Assembly (NCBI GenBank): GCA_017591395.1
Contig: WEDG01000467.1
Location: 62,001-126,000, forward strand
From: Schistocephalus solidus
Taxonomy: Eukaryota > Platyhelminthes > Cestoda > Diphyllobothriidea > Diphyllobothriidae
DNA: 64,000 bases
Reading direction: 5' to 3'
In this document: positions 1 through 9,975 of the stretch, piece by piece
Layout: each line of letters opens with the position of its first letter
Position numbering within the stretch: the first letter of the stretch is position 1
Made by a program: the position numbers and the translations under genes
The notes under the pieces: generated by a model
What the model saw: the letters and a program-made list of their open reading frames with translations, nothing else
Database searches by the model: none
What the model was told of the DNA's origin: nothing

Positions 1-2052
1 ATTTTCTTGGAAATTGTCTGCATCAGCAGCATTGTGGATAACTTTCCAGATTTTTATATCGTCCGCAAACATAGCAAAGTTACAGTCCAATTCCTGTACA
101 CAATCATTAATGAACAAGAGAAATAGGATCGGTCCGAGCACTGAACCTTGTGGGACTCCACTCTTGATGACTGTGCGCTTTGATTGCGATCCGCCTACGC
201 AGACCACTTGGGAACGACCGACGAGAAAATTCTTGATCCACGTAAGAAGTTTGCCGCCAATACCGAACATTCTCAACTTGTGAAGGAGACGCTGGTGTGG
301 AACACTATCGAAGGCCTTCTGGAAATCAATGTAGGCCACATGCACAGTGTCTTTTTGCATCGAGTGCTTTTGTCCAGCTTTGCATCGTATAAAAGTAAGT
401 TCGTAACACACGATCTTCCCCTACGAAAGCCGTATTGTGCAGTCGATAAGAGGTTACGGGTTTCTAAAAAAATCATCAATTCCTTTTTTTGACAACCTTC
501 TCCATAACCTTGCAACAGATTGAGGTCAGGCTGACAGGCCTGTACTTTGTAGCAAATGCACGACTACCACTTTTGTGAAGCGGTGTGATGTGGGCTGTTT
601 TCCAGTCGGTAGGAAGAATTCCCGTATCGAACGATTTCTGGCACAGCAACGATAGCGGTTTCGCCAGCTCTAGAGCAAGTTCGAGGAGTAGCTTTGCTGG
701 AATCTCGTCTGGGCCAGGGGATTTGCATGCCTTCAGACTTCTTAGTTCTTCAAAGACCGCCGCTTCTTGAAAGAGCATATCCTGAATAAGTGGCACTCCT
801 GTAGTCTCGTAACTTGATGGAATAAAAACAGCTTCTCTAATGAAAACCGACTGAAAGAACTGGGAAAAGTGTTCAGATTTGTTTTTATTTTCTGATATCT
901 CGAAACCGTCATCGTTTCTCATAACAGGAATCGAGTTCCTGTTACGTGTGGTTTTTCATACATAGCTGTAGAGTAATTTGGGATTGTGAACTGCTCTCTG
1001 GAGCAAATCCCTCTCGTAATCCCGTCGGCTTTGGAAGATCAAGCTTTTAACCTTGTTCCTTTGAGTTTTGTATGCTTGCAAGGCTGAATTTTCATTGGAT
1101 CGGCAAAATTTCTTCCAAAGCCTTCCTTTCCTGTTAATCTCTCTTTTTAGATCCCTTGTTAACCACTGTTGTCTGTTAGATATCCTAAATTGTGATGGCG
1201 GACAATGGCATTTTATTAGATTCAACAAATACTCCTTAAATAAATTCCAGTCCTCAGTGACATTCCCGGAGAAGAGAAGATCCCAGTCTATTCGTGATGC
1301 CTCAGCTCTCATCTTGCAAAAGTCTCATCGCCATAGATTCGGCCTGGTTTCATTTATTGCAGATGGCACAGAATATAAACCATACTCCCATGAAAGTACT
1401 GCATGATCACTTCGACCAAGTGGAGGTAGGCAGTGTACCTCGTCTATACTGTCAGGATCTTTAGTGAAGACGAGATCTAAACAACTAGCCTGTTGTCCTC
1501 CACGCGCTCTCGTTGGAACAAATACATGTTGGGTGAAAAGAGCTTCAAGTGTTGTCTTTAGCAGACGATGATCGAAGGAAAACTTTGAGCTCTGTGCCTG
1601 CAGATCGTTCCATCGAATGCTGGGTGCATTGAAGTCACCCATGAGAACAACATCAGGTCGACTGCTAATCTCCTTTATGTTCTCCAACAAACAAAGTATC
1701 AGCGTCAGTGTCTGTCCCCGGTGGTCGGTAGAGAGTCATGACTTCAAGGGACTGCGATCCCCGCGTCTTTATTTTCAGCCAAATAGCCTCAATACCATTG
1801 CTAATCTTCTCCGTCATTTCACACACTGTGAAATTGCTTTTAACATACATCGCAACTCCTCCACCCTGGCGTCGGGTGCGGTCTCTCCTAAACAGCTGGT
1901 ACCCGGATAAGGCTACTTCGCAATCACTGATGTTCTGTGACCCATTTTTCTGTGATTGCTATAATATCGGGAGACAGAACGGCTACCTGAATTCTCAGTT
2001 CGTCGAGTTTCGAAAACAGACTTTGGGCGTTGGTATACAGAAATTTCAGTGT
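1..2052 (-). pseudogene. LINE A1 ORF2 endonuclease-reverse transcriptase, broken
   Basis: The endonuclease begins near 2049 (LKFLYTNAQSLFSKLDEL), continues through ITEKWV, GGGVAMYVK, a YRPPGTD block and GDFNAP (about 1635-1618), and closes with the SDH motif (GRSDHAVLSWEY, about 1405). The RT follows: GPDEIPAKLL, YRPVSLTSICCKVMEK, YGFRRGRSC, and FADD at 58-69. Lesions: frameshifts near 1930 and 1680; an in-frame TGA at 1325-1327, where copy A2 reads glycine; an in-frame TGA at 956-958, where A2 reads arginine; and frameshifts near 500 and 400. The protein would nick target DNA and prime reverse transcription from the nick. In this state it is dead. Confidence 0.85.
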
Positions 2053-2242
2053 GCAGCAGTCAGCAGAGCCAAATTCCGTTTGTCTCGAGTTTGTCAATGC
2101 AAATTTGCCGTTGCCATCATGAGCATGGGCTGGTTCCAAAGCAATGTTGCGTTTCTCTGTATCACGCGTTCCCTGTAAATCACCAGATTGCTCTCTCCAG
2201 CTGCAAGTCTCCTCTTCATTTCTATCACTAATTCGCGGCGTT

Positions 2243-3336
2243 TCAGACGTTCTGCTGGAGAGTAGTCCGGCTGAAAAAAATCTGTTTATGAGAGTTCTGA
2301 AGGTTTGTTTTTCTCGAGAGAAGTAGCTTAGCCTCTTCCTTGTTGTCCAAGGCAATTTTGATAGGCCGTGGTTTCACATTTTGGGACTGTTCGATATCCT
2401 TTTTTCCGAGCCTGAAGGCAGCGCGAACGGTTATCGTCTCTCCTGAATGAAGTATATCATTCAGTAGGTGCTGAAACATAGCAAGATCAGCGGATATCCG
2501 TTCCTTTGAGGTGTGTGCATTTGATTCAGGTAAGCCCTGGATAACAACGCAGTTCTCTCGGTCTAGGGCGTCTTTTGATTCACTGCCGATCATATTTTTC
2601 TCTGAATGACCAGAGGGATTCATTAGGTTTGTTTTCAACTTTATAATCGTTTTTTGTTGTTTCCCAATGATATCTTGCCACTCATTAGTATTTTCGCTCC
2701 CAACTAAGGGCTCTTTAGAACTTCTGGGATAGCCGACAGGAGGTGAGTCTGAAGTCGGAACTGCCTTTGGAAGAGGCATTATTGAAGTTCTCCTGATATT
2801 ACCGTTATCCAATTTGGTGGTATTGTTGTCCGATGCTGGGATTCTGGGACTTAAATTTTTGGATGATATATTACCTTTGTCTTCTGAAACTCGTTTCCTT
2901 ATTTTCTGGGATCCCTGCCGGTTGCCCTCTTTCCTTACGGGATACTATTTGACAGCTACATCGAGCTCCGTAGACGTAGCGTCATCTTCCTTGTTGGATG
3001 TGATGGCTACGGAAGTTGTGCCTGCGTACGTGCATTTGTCTCCCTCATGTTCCATCGTTAGGGACTGCTTCTTTTCGGGCAAATTGTGAGGAAGTTTCTT
3101 TAACTTCTCTATCTCCATCTTCAGCCCCTGCATATCCTTTTCAATCTCCGAAATTTTTTGAAGAAGTTTAAAGCATGTTGCACACGCTTCGTCCTCGTAA
3201 TTAACATCCAAAAAACTTACTAAACTCTTGGCCCGTTTGGCGGGAGGTGATTTTAAGGAAACATGTCCGGAAATGAGGTCATTCGTATTATGATTTATGT
3301 TTATTCCATCATTAAAAATTAGGTCAGCGAGTTTGT
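2243..3336 (-). pseudogene. LINE A1 ORF1 (coiled-coil and RNA-binding-like protein), broken
   Basis: Two overlapping minus-strand frames make up the ORF1 region. The 5' part (about 3336-2945) contains a CxxC pair (CATC) followed by a charged heptad-rich segment (EIEKDMQGLKMEIEKLKK) typical of a coiled coil. The 3' part (about 2812-2243) contains a segment beginning NCVVIQGLPES and ending with AAFRLGKK, PRPIKIALDNKEEAK and a final SHKQIFFSRTT block. The same blocks recur in the ORF1 remnants at 4085-4334, 15145-15732 and 20431-20730, so this is a real conserved LINE ORF1 domain and not a chance frame. ORF1 proteins of this kind are thought to bind element RNA. The frame changes between the two halves, so the protein is broken. 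The apparent N-terminus upstream of 3336 is antisense to a tRNA-like sequence and is not part of the protein. Confidence 0.75.
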
Positions 3337-3470
3337 CGTGCGGTGGTAGCTCAGTGGTATCAGCGTCTTTCCCCGCATGCTGTTGCCCAGGTTCGAATCT
3401 CGGCAGTGCCAAATATTTTGCACGATTCCCGAAGGGTATATTTTTGGCATCCATGATAGATCGCAAAAAC
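3337..3470 (+). repeat. tRNA-derived (SINE-like) sequence
   Basis: From about 3342 the plus strand has an excellent A-box (TAGCTCAGTGG) followed by a B-box (GGTTCGAATCT, about 3391) at tRNA-like spacing. The acceptor arms do not pair, so it is a tRNA-derived sequence, most likely the head of a SINE or a tRNA pseudogene, and not a working tRNA gene. It replaces the 5' end of LINE A1 and may have inserted into it. Confidence 0.6.
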
Positions 3471-3614
3471 GATAAAGGGTGTTAAAAATATGGGACGAAG
3501 GTTTTAGCGGGAGCAACTTTATGAATAAAATATCGAAATGACTCAGCCCTCTGTTGACTGGAAGATCTCGTGGAGTTGCCGGCGAGAAGTGCACAGGAGG
3601 AGGATATCGGCCGT
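3471..3614. other. short unassigned spacer
   Basis: I recognise nothing in this spacer between the tRNA-like sequence and the LINE fragment. Confidence 0.4.
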
Positions 3615-4084
3615 ATCTTCCATCATGGAAAATGAACGCCTTGTGTCATACATTGGCCCAGTCAGTATTTTCTTCGGAGGCCTAACATTTCCACAATGAC
3701 AATACCCAGGCAAAACAAATATTTCCTTTAATTCACCAACAGCATTTTCCAAATGATCTGACATTCAGTCACTTCAAGTCGCTTTATTGTCATTCTCAGG
3801 CTTTTGCTCTTGAGCCCTATCCTCACATCAAAATTGGCAATTAAGTGAACTTAAAGAAAAGTAAATCTGGGAAAAGAACTTGTGAATTTATTCTTATGTG
3901 TGTGCCAGGCGCACCCTGCTGCCTCTGCCACAATTTTGCTTATATGAACCGTAGTTTCTGATTAAATGAGTATCAAGGTTGCATTTAAATAATTTTGCAT
4001 TTGTTAGTGACCACTGTACCAGGATTTGCGTTCCATGCTTCATCCACTCTCTGTGGGAAGGCATTCCGTTGGACCAACTTGCTA
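3615..4084 (-). mobile_element. 3' end of a degenerate CR1-like LINE, copy A4', left part
   Basis: This segment matches 13986-14455 at equal length (470 bp) with only scattered substitutions. Read on the minus strand it holds the last few codons of an RT C-terminal domain and the element's 3' untranslated region. It continues at 8315-8672 on the far side of LINE A2. A minus-strand frame beginning MSDHLENAVGELKEIF is present in both copies, but it lies in the 3' untranslated part and shows no recognisable domain, so I do not call it a gene. Confidence 0.75.
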
Positions 4085-4645
4085 TGCAGACCTTGCTTCG
4101 TTTAATGGCCTCCTAAACCAGTTGCTCCCACCGGGCGTGGAAGTAAAAGTTATTAAAGCATTCCGGATCGGCAAAAAGTCTGAAGACAGCCTAGGAACGC
4201 CGCGACCGCGACCGCTGAAAATAATGCTAGAGAGCAAAGACCAAATCAAGGCGATCCTATCCAAAAAAACTAACCTACGTCACTCGCATAAAGAGGTTTT
4301 TTTCAACCGGACTACTCCCCTGCGGAAAGGCTGAAACGCCGGGAACTTGTCTTGGAACTACAATCAAGACTGAAGGCTGGCGAACACAATCTGGCTATTT
4401 TTCAAGGGAAGGTAGTTCAAAAGAATACGAATTTTTCCATTGAACCAACCGATTGTTCTGAGGACAACGGCAGCCACCTCACTAACGCCAAAACCATCAG
4501 GGAACCAATTGCCCAAAGAGATGTCAAAACTGATTCCGTAACGCCCAGCGTTCTCACTAAAGAAACCAGAGTTACCGAAAAATCATCACGAAACGGAAAA
4601 AGACATACGACCTTGACGTTAGAGGAGACGCAGTTGGGCCAATAA
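4085..4645 (+). pseudogene. LINE A2 ORF1, 5' truncated and frameshifted
   Basis: The frame carries VKVIKAFRIGKKSED, PRPLKIMLESKDQIKAILS and SHKEVFFNRTT, matching the C-terminal ORF1 blocks of copy A1. A one-base excess in the C run near 4316-4320 moves the frame, and the rest (ERLKRRELVLELQSRLKAGE) is in the next frame. The residues upstream of 4085 in the open frame belong to the older LINE fragment and are not ORF1, so the apparent start codon at 4026 is an accident of the junction. Confidence 0.75.
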
Positions 4646-4686
4646 AATTGACAAACGCAACCGGAAATTTGGTTGGCGCAAAATTG

Positions 4687-7600
4687 AAGTGCTTGTATAC
4701 AAATGCGCAAAAGCCTTTTATCAAAAACTTGATGAGTTAAAAATTTGCCTTGCCGAAGTATCTCCGGATGTGATAGCAGTAACCGAAACCTGGCTGTCGG
4801 GCAGTATTCTAGATAGCGAAATAACATTGTCTGGGTACCAAATATATCGGAGGGACAGAGAAAACCGACAGGGTGGTGGAATAATTGTGTATGTGAAAGA
4901 CGTGCTAATAGTGTCTGACAAGACGAGCAAGTTTGCGTGCAGCACTGAAGCCATATGGTTGAACATCAAGGCTCTTGGCTCTCCATGTCTAGATGTCCTC
5001 ATTGTCTATCGGCCACCTAGGATAGACCGAGTCGCGGACACCCACTTGTTGGAACAATTAGAAAATTTCTCCAGTAGACCTAATGTAATGATTATAGGGT
5101 GACTTCAACGCACCAGGAATTAACTGGAGCACTGTTCAATCATCATGCCCGAAATCGACTTTTTGATTATGTTTTTCTGCAAAAAGACCTTGAATGCACT
5201 CCTCACACAGCATGTCACTTTCCCCACCAGAACACGTGAAGGACAAAGGGCTAACTGTCTTGACCTCGTTTTCACGAAAACATCAGGCAGCATTGACGAG
5301 ATTATTTTTTATTTTTATTTATTTATTTATTTATTGCCAGTTTACAGGCAAGGTCAAAAGGGATATATACAGTAGGGGGTCCAGTTGACAGTGAAAAAAA
5401 CTCCTGCTCGTTCTTTAAGGTATTTTCAGGAGAAAAAACTGCAGCTTGTTGAACAGATTAAAAGTTTAGGACAGGGAAGTGTTGACACAGGTGCACGGTG
5501 TAGTATTTCTCCTTTCGGTGTTGTGGATCTGGTCTTCTGTACTAGCAGCAAGTATGCCGGCGAGCGGCTGCTAGCTGTAGACTGAGGAATAACCCGATTA
5601 CGGACTGCAGAGCCAGCAATATTGCCTTCAGCATAAAGTCCGGCATAGGATTCAGAGTCCGTGGACGCCATCAGAACGGAAAATAGCTTCCAGAGAATCA
5701 GCATCCAAAATTCGCGGAAGGTGTCCTGAATGTAGAAAACTAGTGACAGCTCTCGTAAACAAAAGATAGTTTTGCTGAATTTTAATACTTCTGGGTAGTT
5801 TATTCCAGATTGCTATAGCGTTTACCGAAAAAAACTGACGGTATATAACGGTGCGTGCCAAAGGAAGAAATAAGAATACATCTCTATGATTGGTGCGCCG
5901 ACAGTGATCGAGCTGCCTCAGGGATGTAAGGGGGTTAAAGGTAAAACCGTTTAAAAGCTTGTACAGTAAAAATAGTCCCTCCGCTCGGTCGTAGTGATCA
6001 TGTGGTGCTTATGTGGGACTACTCCTTATTCTCCGTTGCGCCTGCTATAGAGGAAAATCGGCGTAACGTTTGGCGAGGAAACTTTCATCAGATGCGAGCA
6101 GATTTAACACACATCAACTGGACCTCAATGTTTTCGAGCACCGTAAACGAAGATTGGGAGTCCTTCTGAAATGTTCTTCTGCAACTTATTGACAACCACT
6201 GCCCGCTAACGAGTGTCCATCACAGCAAGCGTCCTGGGTGGCTAGACAGCAACTTAAAAAAAGGGAAATAAACAGGAAGCACAAGTTGTGGAGAAAATAT
6301 TGCGAGTCTAATCAAGTCGCCTATTTTTAATAAGTATAAAAGCGCAGAGAAACAAAATGAGAAGCCTTATTCTTACAACGCGAAGAGAATTTGAGAAGAC
6401 TTTGCTGCAAAAGGCAACGCAGAATCCAAAGTTAGTCTACAGTTACCTCCGTAGATGTACAAGGAATAAACATCAAATACCGCTGATTAAGACTGCCATG
6501 GGCGTCGAAATTTCTGAAAACAGAAAAAAAGCCGAGTACTTTTCACAGTTCTACCGCTCAGTCTTCACAAACGAGGCAAGGTTCCTTCGTCCCTCAGTGG
6601 ATAACCCGCCGACTGCAAGCATTAGCCACATACTATTCTCAGAATTTCTGATCCAAAAGGAATAAAAAGAACTAAAAGAGTCGAAATCCCCAGGACCAGA
6701 CGAGCTTCCACCCAAGCTTCTGAAAGAACTCGCCAATGAACTTTCCGCACCTTTGTCAGTGCTCTTTCAAAAGTCCTTTGACTCCGGAACACTTCCTTTC
6801 GATTGGAAGCTGGCACATATAACTTCCTTGTACAAAAGCGGTAGCCGGGCGTCAGTGACAAACTACAGGCCCATAAGCTTAACATGCATCCTTGGCAAGA
6901 TTATGGAAAGGATCATCAAGAGCGAATTGGTGAAATTCCTAGAGACTCATAATTTGTTATCAAGCTGTCAACACGGGTTCAGAAGAGGAAGATCATGCAC
7001 AACGAATTTGCTGTATTCGCTCCAGAGGTGGACCCAAGCACTTGAAGATAGACACGCGGTTCACATTGCCTTCATTGACTTTCAAAAGGCCTTCGATACT
7101 GTGCCGCACGAGAGACTGCTGTACAAGCTAGAAAGAATTGGAATCAGAGGTAACCTCCTCAAGTGGATCGAAAACTTCCTCGTGGGTCGGCGCCAGGTTG
7201 TGTGCATCGGCCAAGAGAGGTCAAGTTCTGCTGCGGTCGAGAGTGGGGTTCCTCAGGGTTCAATACTAGGGCCAATACTGTTTTTAATATACGTGAACGA
7301 TTGTGTCAGGAATCTCGACTGTGAAGCAGCAATGGAATGTAATCCAGAGCCCTGCTGACGAAGATAAACTGCAGATCAACCTAACTCGGTTGGAGGAGTG
7401 GTCGAATCATTGGCTTTTGCGGTTCAACGTCGATAAGTGTACAATACTTCGCTTAGGCAACCCGTCTGGATCTGCTGAAAGTAGAAGTTACTTTCTCAAC
7501 GGTGAAGCCTTAAAAGACGTGGAAACCCAAAAGGACCTTGGTGTGCTGATGACCACCACCTTAAAACCATCGTCTCACTGCTCGAAAGTGGCGAAGAGCG

Positions 7601-8136
7601 CAATTTCGGTGTTGCATGCCATCAGACGAGCCTTTTTGGATTTCGATGAAGATCTTTTTGCTAAGACCTTTGGAACATTCATTAGGCTACATTTGGAATA
7701 TGCTATGCACGCCTGGAAACCCTGGACAGTTCAAGATCAGAACTGCCTCGAAAGAGTACAGAGGAAAGCCACCAAAATGGTTAGAAGTCAAAGCTCCTTG
7801 CCATATCCAACCCGCCTAATGAATCTTAATCTGTTCCCTTTGAGTTATAGGCAAATGCGTGGTGATCTCCTGCAGACATTCCGCATTGTGAAGGGATTGG
7901 ATTGTTGCCTGGAATTCTCGGACTTCTTTGAATTTGCCACCACGACCCATCTCCGAGGTCACCCATTGAAACTGCGTGTCCAGCAGGCGAGACTGGATGT
8001 GCGCAAGTTCTCCTTCTCTGTCAGAGTGGTTAAACCATGGAATGCCCTCCCTGAAGACGTTGTGATGTCACCATCGCTGGAAAGCTTTAAAAGGAACCTT
8101 GACAGTTTTATGTTCCGCAACGAGACTGAGCGATGA
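4687..8136 (+). pseudogene. LINE A2 ORF2 endonuclease-reverse transcriptase, interrupted and lacking its FADD motif
   Basis: Endonuclease motifs are seen in order: VTETWLS (near 4790), GGGIIVYVKD, a YRPP block, GDFNAPGINW (near 5101, after a one-base insertion that makes a TGA), NCLDLVFTK, then after the inserted element LGRSDHVVLMWDYS (near 5990). RT motifs follow: GPDELPPKLLKEL, YRPISLTCILGKIMER, HGFRRGRSC, IDFQKAFDTVPHERL, SGVPQGSILGPILF, then a thumb region that stays open to the stop at 8136 (YFLNGEALKDVETQKDLGV, LEYAMHAWKPW, VVKPWNALPEDVVM). The stretch expected between CEAAM and NVIQSPADED is missing, which removes the FADD catalytic pair (near 7334). Other lesions include stops near 6166 and 6663 and a frameshift near 6270. 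Confidence 0.85.
5303..5975 (-). mobile_element. LINE family B, 3' fragment nested in LINE A2
   Basis: On the minus strand this insert reads the end of an RT C-terminal domain (RQFFSVNAIAIWNKLPRS, ending FRSDGVHGL near 5652), then a 3' untranslated region and a tail of AAAT repeats (5340-5303). The same C-terminus and tail occur in the longer plus-strand family-B copy at 17878-18375. Both flanks are LINE A2 endonuclease sequence (SGSIDEI on the left, PPLGRSDH on the right), so A2 is older than this insertion. Confidence 0.85.
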
Positions 8137-8283
8137 GGCATTTATCTTAACCCTCGAGAGTCGTGCACCACTTGTCAAATTTTATGACCGCCTTTTGTAC
8201 CTTTGCAACCCACACGGTTTCTCTGTATACCGCACTTAATTTTACGTTACAAATAGGGTACTCAAAGGCCCATGCCTATTTCC

Positions 8284-8314
8284 CTCAATAAATTGAATTG
8301 AATTGAATTGAATT
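8284..8314 (+). repeat. AATTG microsatellite tail of LINE A2
   Basis: Four to five AATTG repeats follow CTCAATAA. They mark the 3' end of A2. Copy A3 ends in the related string AATAAAACTGAACTGAACC at 56121-56139, so short tandem repeats terminate this LINE family. Confidence 0.8.
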
Positions 8315-8672
8315 AAAGGGATGCCTCCTGCATATGGTCCGTCTCAGCCAATTCAATGAATTCATGGAACTCCAGGGTGGACTCATGGCCTCTGATAATT
8401 CAGAATGTTTGATTGAGTTCACTGCGTAGTTGCCTGTAATAGAGAGGAAATTAATTTAGTTCTGCCATTATGGCCTAGTAAGGCAGATGACCAAGATAAT
8501 TGACAATCATTTTAGCCCTCCCCTGCACTCCTTCCACCTGTTCACAATCCTTTCTTAACCAAGAACGCCCCGTCTGGATGGCATACTATAAGTGAATCCG
8601 AATAAATGATCCGTAGGTTTATCTGGACTGTTCCTTCACGATCTTCACCAAACGGGTTTTCAATGGAAATAA
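8315..8672 (-). mobile_element. Degenerate CR1-like LINE fragment A4', right part
   Basis: This is the continuation of 3615-4084 across the A2 insertion. It matches 14464-14821 at exactly equal length (358 bp). On the minus strand it encodes remnants of the RT thumb (a TFRI block and an H-x-EYAI-like block), with the same stops as the partner copy. It ends abruptly at 8672 against the truncated 5' LTR of the Gypsy element. Confidence 0.75.
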
Positions 8673-8674
8673 TT

Positions 8675-9061
8675 ATAAAATCTTAACTCTTAACCCTATT
8701 GGTTCTTTTCGATCTACAACGTATGATTTACGCATACCCATTGGTCTATTCTATGTTAACCTATCAAATCGTCTGGAGAATACGACATAAATACCGAGGA
8801 GAATTGAGGCTCATCACTTTGGACCGGAGACCGCCCTCTGACGCTTCTCCAGCCATCGCCTTTCCTTCTCCTACGGACCTCCCGAAGACCTCCCCAGGAC
8901 AGCCAATCCCCACCAAAGGATCCTCGCAGGACCAAGCTCCCAATAGAATATCAACTTCTAGCTTCAAATAATCCCTAAACTCTTTACCTTGCCTACTGTC
9001 TTGTTCTCTCTTGGGCGTCGTTCATTTGGATTCGTTGGGCATATAATACGGGCCCGTTACA
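8675..9061 (+). repeat. 5' LTR of the Gypsy element (truncated)
   Basis: It matches 13504-13890 without length difference and ends in CCCGTTACA. Compared with the 468-bp 3' LTR, the first 81 bp (beginning TGTAAAGATGG) are missing and are replaced by the LINE fragment that ends at 8672. Confidence 0.92.
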
Positions 9062-9064
9062 TTT

Positions 9065-9082
9065 TGGTGGCAGCGGTGGGAT
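9065..9082 (+). promoter_or_regulatory. Putative primer-binding site
   Basis: TGGTGGCAGCGGTGGGAT begins three bases after the LTR end, starts with the TGG expected from pairing to a tRNA CCA tail, and lies just upstream of the gag start at 9088. I cannot name the primer tRNA. Confidence 0.6.
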
Positions 9083-9087
9083 AATCA

Positions 9088-9975
9088 ATGTCCGAAGACT
9101 TGATAACTAGACTAGTTCAGGCGATGGAGCGGGTCTCAAGCTCTGGAGGCCGTCAACCTAAGCCGGATAAGCTTACGGTGTATGACGATTATGACTTATG
9201 GGAGGACCGTATGAAAGTCTACCTGGAGGCCGTAGACGAAGGTGCCCGACCAGCCGCCATCCTGGGACGGCTAGACAACGAGGTGTACACGGTGGCCAGG
9301 GCTGCCAACCTGACAGCGTCGCTCACCCCCGCGACCATCTTTGAGCGTCTGCGGCGCGAATTCGGACGGTCGTCGATGCCTTGGGTTGCCCGTGCCGCCC
9401 TCAAAAGCCGCCGACAACACGCCGGCGAGTCTGTCGTAGACTTCCAGCGACATCTTCGAGTCCTGGCCCGTCAAGCCTACCCTACCGAGTCCTTCACCGA
9501 GCTCGAGGCCAGAATTTTGGAGAACTTTGTCGACGGGATCTCTCTCCCTGAGATCAGGCGCCAATTCCTCCGCGACCCCCCAGCAGCATCAAGGTTGCCC
9601 TCGATATTGCTCGGCGAGAGGAGGCCATTTATACGGCCTGTCCCTTGGTCCAAGTCTCCTCCCCATCAGCCTTTGGGTGTCATCAAGCTCCTGCCGCCAT
9701 ACAGGACGCTCCAGTCGATGTTTTCGCCATGGGACAGCGACATAGCCGCGATATTGGCACGCAAACGGCTCAATGGCAATGGGGCCCTCCTCAGCCCACT
9801 CCTCCTTGGCGTAGCTCTCCACAACCCCAAACTCCTTGGCGCGGCCCTCCACAGCCGACCTCTCCTTGGCGAGGCTCTCCACAGTCTCCTCGACGCGGGA
9901 ACTGGAGGCAACAACGTGGTCGTCAGACCCGCCCTCCACCTTCCCCAGGTGTTCATGTGATCACCTCAGGTGAGG
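9088..9975 (+). pseudogene. gag: Gypsy gag, frameshifted
   Basis: Starts at the first ATG after the primer-binding site (MSEDLITRLVQAMERVSSS). It shows a capsid-like region: LWEDRMKVYLEAV, FERLRREFGRS and FVDGISLPEIRRQFL. At the run of six C (9576-9581) the frame moves back by one; the conserved capsid tail (IKVALDIARREEAIYTACP) is read in the new frame. A proline-rich linker with three similar PPQP-type repeats follows (about 9790-9900). I see no CCHC zinc knuckle. Because the shift falls inside the capsid domain I take it as a mutation and not programmed frameshifting. The product would form the particle core. Confidence 0.8.

Larger units (their letters stand above)
1..3336 (-). mobile_element. 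CR1-like non-LTR retrotransposon, copy A1 (3' end outside window)
   Basis: Read on the minus strand this stretch carries, in order, an ORF1-type protein, an apurinic-like endonuclease and a reverse transcriptase, which is the layout of CR1/Jockey-type LINEs. The copy runs off the left edge just after the FADD catalytic motif (58-69), so the thumb domain and 3' tail are not visible. It is broken by several frameshifts and two in-frame stops and is not expected to encode active proteins. The same family occurs at 4085-8314, 53169-56138 and, more diverged, at 13986-20900, 21120-25150 and 31975-32990. The 5' boundary is set by the tRNA-like sequence starting near 3337. Clade placement (CR1-like) is from motif style only. 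Confidence 0.85.
4085..8314 (+). mobile_element. CR1-like LINE, copy A2 (5' truncated, with nested insertion)
   Basis: A plus-strand LINE of the same family as A1. It starts inside ORF1 (ADLASFNGLLNQ), so it is 5' truncated, as is usual for target-primed insertions. It ends with a CTCAATAAATTGAATTG-type tail made of AATTG repeats at 8291-8314. It is inserted in a minus-strand LINE fragment whose uninterrupted counterpart is at 14451-14470, where the empty site reads TTGCTACACAAATTAAAGGG. Compared with that site, about 4-8 bp at the junction are missing and no long target-site duplication is visible. A family-B LINE fragment sits inside its endonuclease at 5303-5975. Confidence 0.88.

Noticed and set aside
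2945..3466. LINE A1 ORF1 start within the tRNA-like sequence
   Set aside because: The first 40 or so residues are antisense to a tRNA-derived module, so the true ORF1 start is lost.
9576..9581. C_CCC_CCA as a programmed -1 frameshift site between gag and pol
   Set aside because: It has the right heptamer form and the shift is -1, but it falls inside the conserved capsid region and the unshifted product would lose the capsid end. A simple indel in a C run is more likely.
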